The notes: generated by a model not told the origin, from the sequence alone. Shown: positions 1-12,003, counted from the first letter of the stretch. The stretch is 64,000 bases of DNA from Planctomycetota bacterium (GCA_028281765.1 JANQJF010000087.1:202436-266435), one strand, 5' to 3'. Program-made: numbers and translations.

Positions 1-1721
1 ATGTTCGCGACCGCGCCCATCAGCAGGCCGCCGGCGCTGCCGCCTTCGATCATGAGCCGATCCTTGCTGGTCCACTTCTCGCGCACGAGGTAGTCTGCGC
101 AGTCGATGAAGTCGGTGAAGGTGTTCTTCTTCTTCATCAACATCCCGTCCTTGCGCCACTCCTCGCCGAGCTCGCTACCGCCGCGAATGTGCGCGGTCGC
201 CCAGACGACTCCGCGGTCGAGCAGACTGAGTCGGTTGCTGTCGAACGTCGCCGACATCGACGCTCCGTACGAACCGTAGGCGTAGAGCCACAGCGGAGCC
301 GTGCCGTCGCGCGGAGTGCCGACCTTGTACACGATCGAGATCGGGACCTTCTTGCCGTCGCGGGCTTCGCCCCAAAGGCGCTCGGTCCTGTAGAGCGAAG
401 CGTCATAGCCGAGCACCGGGCGCTGCTTCTTGAGTTCGCGCTCGAGCGACTTCAGATCGTAGTCGTAGACGCACGCGGGCGTGACCATTGACTGGTAGTC
501 GATGCGAAACGTCGAAGACGTGTATTCCGGAGTGCCGCCGCGGCTCGCGTGGTACACAGACTCGGGGAACGTGATGTTCCGCCACTCGCCGGTTGCGAAG
601 TCGTGCACGCGGAATCGGTTGAGCGCCTGCGTCCGTTCCTGGACGACGGCGAAGTCCTGGAAGACTTCGAAGCTCGAGATCAGCACGTCGTCGCTGTGAG
701 GGATGAAGTCCTCCCAGTTGCTCTCCCGAGGGTCGTCGGCGGAGACCTTGACGACGCGCCAGTTGAGGGCGTCGCGGTCGGTGCGGAGGAAGAAGGTCCC
801 GTCGCGGTGAGTGACTGTGTAGCGGTGACCCTTCTCGCGGGGCATCAGCACTCGGAACTCGCCCTGCGGGTCGTCCGCGCGCAGGAGTCGCCACTCGTAG
901 GTGTCGGTGCTGTACGAGCCGGCGGCCAGGTAGTGACGGTCTTTGCTGCGACCGAGGCCGATGCGGAAGAGCTCGTCCTTCTCTTCGTAGAGCAGCTCTG
1001 GCTGACCGCCGAGCTGCATCCGCCAGAGCTGGTTCGACCGCTTGGTCGTCGCGTCCTCGGTGACGAAGAACAGCGTCTTGTCGTCTGCCGCCCACTCGAC
1101 CGACGTGACACGTTCCGCGAGGTTTGCGCGGATCTCACCCGTCTTCAGGTCCTTGACGTGCAGGGTGTACTGACGGAATCCCGTGTCGTCGGTGGTGTAC
1201 GCGTAGAGGTGTTCGCCGTCGCTGACGACGGCGTCACCGATGCCGAGGTAGGAAAGACCCTCGGCCATGACGTTGCGGTCGAGCAGCACCTGCTCCTCGG
1301 CGTCGTCGTCGTAGCTTCCGTCTGCGGCCGCCGACTTACGGCAGCGAATCGGGTACTGCTTCCCTTCGATAGTTCGGGAGTAGTAGTAGAAGCTGCCCCG
1401 CCGCGTCGGCACGCCAAGGTCGGTCTGCTGCACGCGTGCGACCATCTCCTCGTAGAGCGCTTCTCGCATCGGCGCGAGGTGCTCGGTCTTGGCCGCGGTG
1501 TACGCATTCTCGGCTTCGAGGTAGGCGCGAACGTCCGGATGCTCCTTCTCTCGGAGCCAGTAGTAGTCGTCGACGTAGACCTGGCCGTGCCAGTGGTTCT
1601 CGTGACGAACGCGCTTGGCGACGGGAGCCGACTTCGAATCTTCGGTCATGGGGAGGGCGCAGGCTGCGGCGATCAGAAGGGCGGAGACCGCGGAACAGAA
1701 CTGGAGGCGAATCCGCTGCAT
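1..1721 (-). CDS. ptrB: Oligopeptidase B (prolyl oligopeptidase family S9A), 3' end cut by window
   Basis: This is a serine peptidase of the prolyl-oligopeptidase clan that cleaves short peptides after basic residues. The reading frame is open from an ATG at 1721 to base 3 (573 residues seen). A hydrophobic N-terminus suggests export; an ALIAAAC stretch is only a poor lipobox. The DYYWLREK segment and the YYYSRTIEGKQYPI motif are hallmarks of oligopeptidase B. The last visible residues contain GGSAGG, the nucleophile elbow with the catalytic Ser, so the Asp and His of the triad lie outside the window. It is transcribed in the same direction as the tricorn-like protease behind it, so the two may form an extracytoplasmic peptide-degradation pair. 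The S9A assignment is firm; the exact substrate is inferred. Confidence 0.85.
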   Translation of the reverse strand, partial: MQRIRLQFCSAVSALLIAAACALPMTEDSKSAPVAKRVRHENHWHGQVYVDDYYWLREKEHPDVRAYLEAENAYTAAKTEHLAPMREALYEEMVARVQQTDLGVPTRRGSFYYYSRTIEGKQYPIRCRKSAAADGSYDDDAEEQVLLDRNVMAEGLSYLGIGDAVVSDGEHLYAYTTDDTGFRQYTLHVKDLKTGEIRANLAERVTSVEWAADDKTLFFVTEDATTKRSNQLWRMQLGGQPELLYEEKDELFRIGLGRSKDRHYLAAGSYSTDTYEWRLLRADDPQGEFRVLMPREKGHRYTVTHRDGTFFLRTDRDALNWRVVKVSADDPRESNWEDFIPHSDDVLISSFEVFQDFAVVQERTQALNRFRVHDFATGEWRNITFPESVYHASRGGTPEYTSSTFRIDYQSMVTPACVYDYDLKSLERELKKQRPVLGYDASLYRTERLWGEARDGKKVPISIVYKVGTPRDGTAPLWLYAYGSYGASMSATFDSNRLSLLDRGVVWATAHIRGGSELGEEWRKDGMLMKKKNTFTDFIDCADYLVREKWTSKDRLMIEGGSAGGLLMGAVAN

Positions 1722-1780
1722 GGGTCCAGTTTGTGCCCCGACCCGGGTCGAAAGCCAGACGACTCCATCGCGAGTCGCGC

Positions 1781-5017
<3,237 letters not shown>

Positions 5018-5051
5018 GCGCGGCAGGATACCCGCGATGCCGACCGTTGCA

Positions 5052-5072
5052 GCCGGAAGCTATGCTTCCGGC
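5052..5072. promoter_or_regulatory. Perfect 9-bp inverted repeat abutting a start codon
   Basis: GCCGGAAGC at 5052-5060 and GCTTCCGGC at 5064-5072 form a perfect stem with a TAT loop. The repeat ends at the base before the ATG at 5073 and lies in the 55-bp gap between divergent tricorn-like protease and thioesterase genes. It fits an operator for a dimeric repressor or an mRNA hairpin that controls initiation. No Shine-Dalgarno sequence fits for the 5073 start, so an in-frame upstream ATG at 5037 remains possible. Confidence 0.45.
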
Positions 5073-5498
5073 ATGTCGATCCAATCGCACCTCGACGGCT
5101 GGCCGGTGTGCCACGAGACGCCGGTCTCCTGGGGCCAGATGGACGCCTTCTCCCACGTGAACAACATCGTCTACTTCCGTTGGTTCGAGGACGCCCGGTT
5201 CGTGCTCTTCGAACGTGTCGGCTGGTCGAAGGTGCTGGAGGACACCGGGATCGGACCTATCCTCGCGCGCACGCAGTGCGTGTTCAAACGCGCGGTGACC
5301 TGGCCCGACCGCGTGACGATCGGCACGCGCATCGAGGACCTGAGCGAAGATCGCTTCACGACGGTGTATCGCGTCGTGAGCCACGCGAGTGGCGAGATCG
5401 TCGCGGAGGGGGATGGCCGCGTCGTGTCGTACGACTACGGCGCGGGGGCCAAGGCGCCGATCCCAACCGAGGTCCACGAGGCGTTGGTGGCGCTGTGA
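5073..5498 (+). CDS. Acyl-CoA thioesterase (4HBT hotdog family)
   Basis: 141 residues from ATG 5073, the usual length for single-hotdog thioesterases. The motif WGQMDAFSHVNNIVYFRWFEDAR is the 4HBT signature, with the Asp and HVNN region around the active site; it is followed by a hotdog core (FKRAVTWPDRVTIGTRI). It should hydrolyse acyl-CoA thioesters in the cytoplasm; chain length cannot be read from the sequence. An alternative in-frame ATG at 5037 would add 12 residues without similarity to the family. Its stop overlaps the next gene (GTGA at 5495-5498), so the two are probably translationally coupled. Confidence 0.88.
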   Translation: MSIQSHLDGWPVCHETPVSWGQMDAFSHVNNIVYFRWFEDARFVLFERVGWSKVLEDTGIGPILARTQCVFKRAVTWPDRVTIGTRIEDLSEDRFTTVYRVVSHASGEIVAEGDGRVVSYDYGAGAKAPIPTEVHEALVAL

Positions 5499-5830
5499 AG
5501 ATCGATTTGGATGCGTTGGTTCGCAACCTCGGTGGGTGCAAGCAAGTCGCCCTCGACGCGCTGCTCGATCGTAGGGACCAAGATCCGTTCGACGGTGCTT
5601 GGCAGGATCTGAGGGCCCGGGTGTCCGGGAGTGAACGCGCGGCGCAGGCGGAGAGCGTGTTCGTCGCGGTGTCCGACGCGACGCAGCACCATGAGATTGC
5701 TTCCTACATCACCGACGATCTCGACCTCATCGAGGCCGCCGAACGGCAGGGTGTCGAGGACGTGCTCCTCGACTACATGCGCGAGTGCTATCAGCGAGGG
5801 CTCGTGCCCCATCGTTGGGGAGAGGGGTGA
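5495..5830 (+). CDS. Hypothetical protein coupled to thioesterase
   Basis: The frame opens with GTG at 5495, which overlaps the thioesterase stop (GTGA), and gives 111 residues (begins MKIDLDALVRNLGG, ends VPHRWGEG). It is acidic and predicted soluble and helical. I do not recognise a domain. The overlap and consistent codon use support a real gene that works or is regulated with the thioesterase. A much longer reading frame runs upstream through the tricorn-like gene in antisense and is not real. Confidence 0.65.
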   Translation: MKIDLDALVRNLGGCKQVALDALLDRRDQDPFDGAWQDLRARVSGSERAAQAESVFVAVSDATQHHEIASYITDDLDLIEAAERQGVEDVLLDYMRECYQRGLVPHRWGEG

Positions 5831-5869
5831 GAAAACCTCACAAATTCGGCAACCTCTCGACCGAACACA

Positions 5870-5879
5870 TGTATATACA
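5870..5879. promoter_or_regulatory. Possible MarR operator or promoter core
   Basis: The 10-bp perfect palindrome TGTATATACA sits 5 bases before the start codon of the MarR gene, in an AT-rich patch that stands out in a GC-rich region. MarR proteins are dimers that commonly bind palindromes overlapping their own promoter, so autoregulation is likely but not shown. Confidence 0.35.
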
Positions 5880-5884
5880 CTGAA

Positions 5885-6328
5885 ATGGCTCAGCTGGATC
5901 AGAAGATCGAGACGATCTCGGAAGAGTGCCTGATCGTCCGTGCGCGCATGATCAGCCGCACGCTCAGCGCGATCTACGACACGGCCTTGCGTCCCCTCGG
6001 CGTCAAAGCGAGCCAACTCAACATCCTCGTCGTTACCGGCAAGCTCGGTGTCGCGACGCCCGGTGAGGTCGGTTGCATTCTGCATCTCGAGGCGTCGACG
6101 GTCAGTCGCAACGTCGACCGCATGCGCAAGCAGGGGTGGCTCGACGACGAGGCCGACCCGGACGGCCGCGCGACTCCGTTTCGCCTCAGCGCCTCTGGCC
6201 GGAGGCTCGTTGCCTCGGCGTGGCCCGCGTGGCAGCGGGCCCAGGAGGAAGCCCGCGAAGTGCTCGGCAAGACCGGTGCGGACGACCTTAGTCGCATCGC
6301 GGATCGCATGTGGCGGAGCGAGGCGTAG
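5885..6328 (+). CDS. MarR-family transcriptional regulator
   Basis: 147 residues with the MarR winged-helix layout: an N-terminal dimer helix, the DNA-binding helix-turn-helix (VATPGEVGCILHLEASTVSRNVDRM, about 58-82), the wing (DDEADPDGRATPFRLSASG) and a C-terminal dimer helix. It would bind a palindrome and respond to a small ligand, often a phenolic or lipophilic compound. The adjacent SCP2-like and thioesterase genes suggest a lipid-related regulon, but this is inference. Confidence 0.93.
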   Translation: MAQLDQKIETISEECLIVRARMISRTLSAIYDTALRPLGVKASQLNILVVTGKLGVATPGEVGCILHLEASTVSRNVDRMRKQGWLDDEADPDGRATPFRLSASGRRLVASAWPAWQRAQEEAREVLGKTGADDLSRIADRMWRSEA

Positions 6329-6511
6329 ACGATCGCCTTCTCCTGAGTTCATGGGCGGCTTCACCGACTGGGTCGAGGACGTCACCGAGTCGAAGAGCGC
6401 TCGCGACTACCGCAGGCGCGTCAGTGACGGGGAGAGCACGTCGCGCGGCGATTCCCGCACAAGTCCACTCGCTACGTCGGGAACTCGCTGCGGCCGAACA
6501 GCATCGCCGGC

Positions 6512-6817
6512 ATGCTGCGATCGTTGCACTTGGTGTTCCAGCGCCGCACGGCCGTGGCCCTGGCGCTGGACGTGACCTTGCACTTCCGCTTCAAGGGCGC
6601 CGAGGATGTCGACGCGACGGTCGTCATTCGCGACGGCGAGCTGACGGTCGAAGACGGACACGTTGGCGAACCGTCGCTGCGCGTTCGTGCGGACGCGGCG
6701 ACGTGGCTCGGATTCGTGCGGAAGGAGAAGAGCCTGGTCTGGGCTCTGCTCCGTCGGAAGATCCGGCTCACGGGCAGCCCGAAGCACCTCGTCGCGTTCG
6801 GCAAGTGCTTTCCGTAG
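6512..6817 (+). CDS. SCP2-like sterol/lipid-binding domain protein, probable 5' frameshift
   Basis: 101 residues from ATG 6512. The central part (LHFRFKGAEDVDATVVIRDGELTVEDG ... ADAATWLGFV) has the layout of SCP2 domains, which bind sterols or other lipids. Good coding sequence continues upstream of the ATG (HKSTRYVGNSLRPNSIAG) to a TGA at 6425, with no ATG, GTG or TTG start. Another frame beginning ATG 6351 (MGGFTDWVEDVTESKSARDY) reads up to the same place. A one-base gain in the GGGG run near 6429-6432 would join both into one protein of about 155 residues. Either the gene is frameshifted, the base call is wrong, or translation starts at 6512. Confidence 0.6.
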   Translation: MLRSLHLVFQRRTAVALALDVTLHFRFKGAEDVDATVVIRDGELTVEDGHVGEPSLRVRADAATWLGFVRKEKSLVWALLRRKIRLTGSPKHLVAFGKCFP

Positions 6818-6829
6818 TCGGGTGCCCGA

Positions 6830-9331
6830 TCAGCGGCCGAGGACCTCGGCGAGCTCGACTCGCTCGCCGGCGCGCATCGTCCAGAACACGAGGTCCCGGT
6901 TCGCCGTCACCGCGACGTAGTCGCCCGGCGGCAGAAGGAAGTGCGTCGTCGATTCGGTGGACTCTGCGAGCGTGACATCCGCGAGCTCGACATACTCCGC
7001 TTCGTCCGTTCGGGGTGCGGCTGCGCCGAATCCGGCGCTGGACCCGGCACCGGTGCTCGGGCCTCCGCCCGCACCCGAGCCCGGAAGCGTTCCGGGACCC
7101 ATGCCGACGCCGACGGTCACGTCGTCCAGTCCGGCGACGGTGCCCTTCACCGTCGCGCCGGGAAGGACGAGCTCGTTCGTCAGGTCGCGGTCGTCGGATG
7201 CGGCCACCTCGCCCTCGACGATTCGCGTGACGAGGTCGGAACGCACGCGGCCGAGCCAGGCGAGGCGATCATCACCGAGCGTGAGGCGGCCGAGTTCTTC
7301 GAGCGGGATCGCGCCGACGTTGGCCTTCGCGCCCGCTGCGACGCGACACTCCTCGACGACGCGCCAGCGCGTGCCGGCGCCGCCGACCTCGACGCGGTAT
7401 GCACCGGCGGGGAGATCGGCGATCGTGACCTCGTCGATCGAGTGCACCGCGCGTTCGAACGCACGGGCGCGAGCGATCGACGTGACGCGAATGCGTGAAC
7501 CCGCGACGCCGGCGTCGGGCTTGCTCTCGACCAGGCGAAGCGTGATTCGGCTCGTGTCGCGCGGTGCTTCGACGACGGTTTCGGCGACGCGGTTTGGCCA
7601 GGACTCGAACGTCTTCATCGGGAATGGAGAGGCGCCGCGGCGGCGTGGAGCGAAGGCTTCCACGACGTGACGCCGGTCTGCGACGTTCGGGATCGCATAG
7701 TTGCCGTCAGCGTCCGTGGTCGCGGTGTCGACCCGGGCGTCGTCCGCGCTACTCGAACTCACGCGAATCGTCCAGCGGGCGAGCGGCTTGCCCGCGTCGT
7801 CGACGAGTCGCCCGAGCAGTTCATGGCCGCGGTTGAGTTGCGCCGTCCAAGGGGTCTCGTTGCCGGCCTTGACCTCGAGGGTCGCGTGAGCGAGACCGTG
7901 GTCGCCGCCACCGACGCGCAGCGCGTGCTCGCCTTCGATCAGGTCGAGTGCGAGCGATCCATCGGTGTCGGTGCGCCACGCCCGCTTCGCACCGCCGTGC
8001 GAATCGAGCAGCACGACGTGTGCGTCGGGGACGGGTTGGCCGTGGGGGTCCCGTGCCTGCACGACGATTCGACCCTTGCCCGGGGCTGGTCGTCGCGCCA
8101 ACGATCCGACGCCGAACTCTTCCTCCTCGGTCACCTCTACGACCTCGGTGGTCGTTTCGTGACGCGTGGGTGAGACGAATCGCAGCCAGTCGTCGCGTTC
8201 GCTCGTGGCCGTGGCGAGAGACGAGTTGAAGCTGTCGAACATGCTCGGCCGGGCCGCGCGAACCGCGACGTGCTTCGGCTCACCCGCGACGACGTGGATC
8301 CGGCGGAGTTGTCCGCTCGGGCCGGCGTCCTGCACGACGAAGTCCATGGCCGGAGTCGAGCCACGCCACTGAATGGAGAGCCTTCCCGACCGGTCGGTCG
8401 TGCCGACGACGTTCAGCGCATGGAGATCGGGTCCGGCGACGACTCGCGTGCCGTGCGCCGGAAGGTCGCGATGCGTCGTCGCGTGGAACTCGAGCGAGAA
8501 CGCGTACGGTTCGCGTTCTGCCAGCGGACTTCGCGTCGATGCGTCGGGATCGACGGGGACGCGGCCCGGCTTGGACTCCACGGATGCGGAATCGTCCGCG
8601 GCCACGCGCACTTCCGGAGCCTCGGCTGCTGCGGGTCCGGCGTCCGGGACGGTGTCGCCGCCGGTGAAGTAGAGAGTCGTCGGCACGGCAATGGCGACGA
8701 CGGCGCCAGCGGCGACCGCGAGTTGGGTCGGTAGGGACATCGTTTGGGTAGCTCCTTCGATAGGTCGGGTCCAGATGGGGTCCGCTGCGTTCGGCAAGCC
8801 GAACGCAGCCGCCAACCCGGCGCGCCAGTCCCGATCCCGGGACATGTCGTCGAGCAGCGTGCGGAGTTCGGCGAGCGCCTTGCGCAGCCGTTGGTGGACG
8901 ACCGACACCGGGATGTCGAGCCGCGCAGCGATCTCGCGCGGCTGCAGCCCGTCGAAGAAACGCAAGAACACCACCGATTGGAATTCGTCGCTCAGTCGAC
9001 CGACGGCACGCACGACCGTTTCGAGGGTCTCGCGGCGTGCCAACAGGTCGAGCGGCGAGTCCGACGCTCCGTCCGCTGTGGCGTCCGCTTCGCGACGAGC
9101 GCGGGCGGAGTCACTGCGGGCTTGGCTCACCACGATGTTGCGCAACGACGTGCGCAGCCACGATCCGAGTCGGGTGACCGCAGGGCGCGGGCGCTTGGCC
9201 ACGCGCACCCAGGTCTCCTGCACGGCGTCGTCTGCGGCAGAAGGGCAGCGGAGCAGGCTCCGCGCGAACTGCCGTAGCGATGCCGCGTGCTTTACGAAGT
9301 CTTCCGGGGTGATGTTCTCGAGGTCCGTCAT
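6830..9331 (-). CDS. ECF sigma factor fused to transmembrane and carboxypeptidase-regulatory-like domains
   Basis: 833 residues. Positions 1-180 are an ECF sigma factor: sigma region 2 (CPSAADDAVQETWVRVAKR) and region 4 (FLRFFDGLQPREIAARLDIPVSVVHQRLRKALAEL). A hydrophobic segment at about 200-220 (LAVAAGAVVAIAVPTTLYF) is followed by roughly 600 residues of beta-rich repeats like carboxypeptidase regulatory domains (GRIVVQARDPHGQPVPDAHV, GRLVDDAGKPLARWTIRV). The expected topology is a cytoplasmic sigma factor tethered to an exported sensor-like region. A Gly/Pro/Ser-rich stretch lies near the C-terminus. No separate anti-sigma gene is adjacent. A perfect inverted repeat lies directly before the start. 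Confidence 0.88.
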   Translation of the reverse strand: MTDLENITPEDFVKHAASLRQFARSLLRCPSAADDAVQETWVRVAKRPRPAVTRLGSWLRTSLRNIVVSQARSDSARARREADATADGASDSPLDLLARRETLETVVRAVGRLSDEFQSVVFLRFFDGLQPREIAARLDIPVSVVHQRLRKALAELRTLLDDMSRDRDWRAGLAAAFGLPNAADPIWTRPIEGATQTMSLPTQLAVAAGAVVAIAVPTTLYFTGGDTVPDAGPAAAEAPEVRVAADDSASVESKPGRVPVDPDASTRSPLAEREPYAFSLEFHATTHRDLPAHGTRVVAGPDLHALNVVGTTDRSGRLSIQWRGSTPAMDFVVQDAGPSGQLRRIHVVAGEPKHVAVRAARPSMFDSFNSSLATATSERDDWLRFVSPTRHETTTEVVEVTEEEEFGVGSLARRPAPGKGRIVVQARDPHGQPVPDAHVVLLDSHGGAKRAWRTDTDGSLALDLIEGEHALRVGGGDHGLAHATLEVKAGNETPWTAQLNRGHELLGRLVDDAGKPLARWTIRVSSSSADDARVDTATTDADGNYAIPNVADRRHVVEAFAPRRRGASPFPMKTFESWPNRVAETVVEAPRDTSRITLRLVESKPDAGVAGSRIRVTSIARARAFERAVHSIDEVTIADLPAGAYRVEVGGAGTRWRVVEECRVAAGAKANVGAIPLEELGRLTLGDDRLAWLGRVRSDLVTRIVEGEVAASDDRDLTNELVLPGATVKGTVAGLDDVTVGVGMGPGTLPGSGAGGGPSTGAGSSAGFGAAAPRTDEAEYVELADVTLAESTESTTHFLLPPGDYVAVTANRDLVFWTMRAGERVELAEVLGR

Positions 9332-9354
9332 CGGCGTCCGCGTGCCGGACGCCG
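9332..9354. promoter_or_regulatory. Perfect 9-bp inverted repeat directly before the ECF-fusion start codon
   Basis: CGGCGTCCG (9332-9340) and CGGACGCCG (9346-9354) pair perfectly around a 5-base loop. The repeat touches the ATG at 9331 and takes the place of a Shine-Dalgarno site. It could be an operator or a translation-control hairpin. Confidence 0.4.
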
Positions 9355-9382
9355 CCGATCGAGATTCTCACGGAGAGATCTG

Positions 9383-9411
9383 AAAAAAGGGGGAGAAAGC
9401 GCCGCTGGGCG
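9383..9411 (-). terminator. Weak candidate terminator after the FG-GAP protein
   Basis: On the minus strand a short CGCC/GGCG stem (9400-9411) is followed, after a C-rich gap, by six T residues (complement of 9383-9388). It lies 60 bases after the stop of the FG-GAP gene. The stem is only 4 bp, so this is a tentative call. Confidence 0.25.
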
Positions 9412-9471
9412 GGGAATCTCCTCAGTCGTAGACCACCGTCGAAGCGGCCGAGAGGCTACATGATCGCGTCA

Positions 9472-12003
9472 TCACTCGATCCACGGGTCGCGGGCCGTGT
9501 CGAACAGGACGTTCGAAACGCCGATCTCCGCCGGCTGCCCGGGCTGGAATCGAGCGATCAGTGCCTGCGTGAAGATTTCGAGTCCGATCAGGTTGGTGTC
9601 CGTCGGTACGGAGATCGTAGTGTCGACGAACGTCGTCGCTGGCGGGACGACGGCCGAGGGCAAGAGTACCGCGAACTGCGGGTCGATCCCGAGCGCTCCG
9701 GACGGCAGCGCGATGTGGGCGGGCAGGAACCCGATCATCGGTACGCTCATCGTGACCGACGCGGGACGAGAGCGTGCGTGGATACGGAACGAGTAGGTCG
9801 CGCCGACGCGGATCCGCTCGAGCGGTTCGAGGTGTTGGCGCAGGTTGACCAGCGGTTGGTCCGCGCTCGATCTCGGCAAGAAGTCGAGGTCTCCGTCGAG
9901 GTCGACGTCGACGAACACGCCGTACGGGGTCAACGCGGTGCCGAGGAGGGCCATCGTCGCATCGGTGAATGCGCCGCTGCCGTCGTTCTCCGCGAAGATG
10001 TCGCCAAGGGCGTCTAGATCGCCATCGCCGTCGAGATCGATCAGACGAATCTCAGGCTGCGGGAAGAAGGGACTGACCGTGGCGATCGGCGGAATCGCAG
10101 TGGGCGCGGCGTGCGTGAACACGCCGGTGCCGTCGTTGAGATAGAGCTGCGTCGGTGGTGTGGGCGTCCACATGTCCGCGAAGTTCTGCACCAACAGGTC
10201 TAGATCGCCATCGCCGTCGACGTCGCCGAGATCGATCGCGGCGGTCGGAAAGCCCTCGAACGGGAGGTGCGTCGCCGTCTGATCCGTGAACGACCCGGTG
10301 CCGTCGTTGATGTATGCGCGGTTTTGGGCGTGGCAGCATTCTGCGCCAGTGCCGAGAACGAGATCGAGATCGCCGTCACCGTCTAGGTCACCGAGCTCGA
10401 CACCACTGACCGGGTTGGGCGATGCGGGCAGCGCGACGAGAGAGAACGAGCCGGTGCCGTCGTTCACGAAGAGGCTCACTGGCCACGAGCCGCCGCACGG
10501 CGTGCCGCAGCTCAACACGGATCGAATGCTCGAGCTCACCACGAAGTCGGTATCCCCGTCGCCGTCGACGTCGCCCGTGTCCAGGGCGATGATCGGAGAA
10601 GCGTACGGCGGATTCTGGAACGGGAACGGTGCTCCGCCCGGGACGGTGGCACCCAACCAGATCGGGTTGCTGTCCTGAAACCACGTCGTGTGGGAGCCGT
10701 CCCAGTTGACGCGCAAGAAGTCGTCGTCGCCGTCTCCGTCGAGATCGATGGCGGTCGTTCCGCCCAGGTACGCGGCTACGTTGGCCAGGCGCGTGCTCGA
10801 GAACTCGATATCGAAAATCGAGTCCGAGTTCACGTCGTCGAAACTGATCGAGATGTCCGAATCGACTTGGGTGGGGTACGTCCGCGGTGTCGGGTTCCCC
10901 GTTCCATCGTTCGTGAACATGCCGAGGACCGTCGCCATGTCGAGATCCCCGTCGCCGTCGAAGTCGGCGAGCGCACCGCTCCCGATCTCGCCGTCGGGCA
11001 ATGTCGAGAACACCCCGTTGCCGTCGTTGCGTCGAATCGACTCCGCGAGCAAGTCGAGGTCGCCATCGCCGTCGAGGTCCCCCAAGGCGACTGGGAACGG
11101 GTAGAGCGGTTCGGGCAGATTCGTCGCGGTGACGTCCAGGAACGATCCGGTACCGTCGTTCTCGAACACCCACGAGACGGGAGCGCCGAACGAGCCCAAC
11201 AACAGGCCGCTCGCGATCAGGTCGAGATCCGTGTCGCCGTCGATGTCGCCGAGCGCGATGTCGATCGTCGGAAAGAACTGCGTGGGAAGGAGCGGCGAGA
11301 CCGGGTCGACGAATACGCCGGACCCGTCGTTGAGGAGTATCCGGTCGAGGTTTCCGGGGTTGCCGCCGTCACCATGACGTCCTCCGAATACGAGATCCGT
11401 GTCCCCGTCGCCGTCGATGTCGCCCGCGGCGATCACGCTGGTCCGATCTGCGCGTTGCGGGAGGTGTGTCGCCGTCGCGTCGGAAAACTGCCCCGAGCCG
11501 TCGTTGAGATAGAGCCGGTTTTGCTGCCCTGGGTTCGTCGAGTTCGCGATCACGAGGTCGGAGTCGGAGTCGCCATCGACGTCGATCGCGATCACGTCCG
11601 TCGACGCATCGTTGTCCGCGGGTAGCTGCGCTGCGCTCACGTCGGTGAAGTTACCGGTGCCGTCGTTGAGCAGGAGTCGCGTCGGACCGTCGAAGACGGC
11701 GACCCAATCGACGTCGCCGTCGGCGTCCACGTCGATGAGAGCGGAGCCCGTCGGCGTCGCCGTACCCAGAGGATTGGTCAGCTCGGCGAAGCGGTATCCG
11801 CTCGCGCCGGCCTGCTGGAGCCAGTGCCGCGTGCCTGCGACGAGATCGACGAGGCCGTCCGAATTCAGGTCGGCGACCGCGATCGGGTGTTCGAGCCCGG
11901 AGAAGATCGATGGCGTCGGGGGAGCGACGAACTGCTGGGCCGCGATCGGGGTAGCGATCGCGACGGACGCCGCGAGAGTGACGAGGAGGTGTGCGGGGCG
12001 CAT
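9472..12003 (-). CDS. Exported FG-GAP/VCBS repeat protein
   Basis: 843 residues from ATG 12003. A signal peptide (MRPAHLLVTLAASVAIATPIAAQ) is followed by about 13 repeats with the calcium-binding signature GDxDGDGDxDL, alternating with LNDGTGxFxDxTA strands. These repeats fold as beta-propellers of the integrin alpha/VCBS type, usually outside the cell in adhesion or carbohydrate contact. The last 100 residues (from about LRQHLEPLERIRVGATYSF) form a separate beta domain seen in many planctomycete exported proteins. The longer frame upstream of 12003 lacks a signal and is not used. The function is unknown. Confidence 0.88.
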   Translation of the reverse strand: MRPAHLLVTLAASVAIATPIAAQQFVAPPTPSIFSGLEHPIAVADLNSDGLVDLVAGTRHWLQQAGASGYRFAELTNPLGTATPTGSALIDVDADGDVDWVAVFDGPTRLLLNDGTGNFTDVSAAQLPADNDASTDVIAIDVDGDSDSDLVIANSTNPGQQNRLYLNDGSGQFSDATATHLPQRADRTSVIAAGDIDGDGDTDLVFGGRHGDGGNPGNLDRILLNDGSGVFVDPVSPLLPTQFFPTIDIALGDIDGDTDLDLIASGLLLGSFGAPVSWVFENDGTGSFLDVTATNLPEPLYPFPVALGDLDGDGDLDLLAESIRRNDGNGVFSTLPDGEIGSGALADFDGDGDLDMATVLGMFTNDGTGNPTPRTYPTQVDSDISISFDDVNSDSIFDIEFSSTRLANVAAYLGGTTAIDLDGDGDDDFLRVNWDGSHTTWFQDSNPIWLGATVPGGAPFPFQNPPYASPIIALDTGDVDGDGDTDFVVSSSIRSVLSCGTPCGGSWPVSLFVNDGTGSFSLVALPASPNPVSGVELGDLDGDGDLDLVLGTGAECCHAQNRAYINDGTGSFTDQTATHLPFEGFPTAAIDLGDVDGDGDLDLLVQNFADMWTPTPPTQLYLNDGTGVFTHAAPTAIPPIATVSPFFPQPEIRLIDLDGDGDLDALGDIFAENDGSGAFTDATMALLGTALTPYGVFVDVDLDGDLDFLPRSSADQPLVNLRQHLEPLERIRVGATYSFRIHARSRPASVTMSVPMIGFLPAHIALPSGALGIDPQFAVLLPSAVVPPATTFVDTTISVPTDTNLIGLEIFTQALIARFQPGQPAEIGVSNVLFDTARDPWIE

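Noticed and set aside
10690..11625. Antisense frame in the FG-GAP gene
   Set aside because: It mirrors the Asp-rich repeats (GTC/GTCGCC periodicity) and has no signal or domain.
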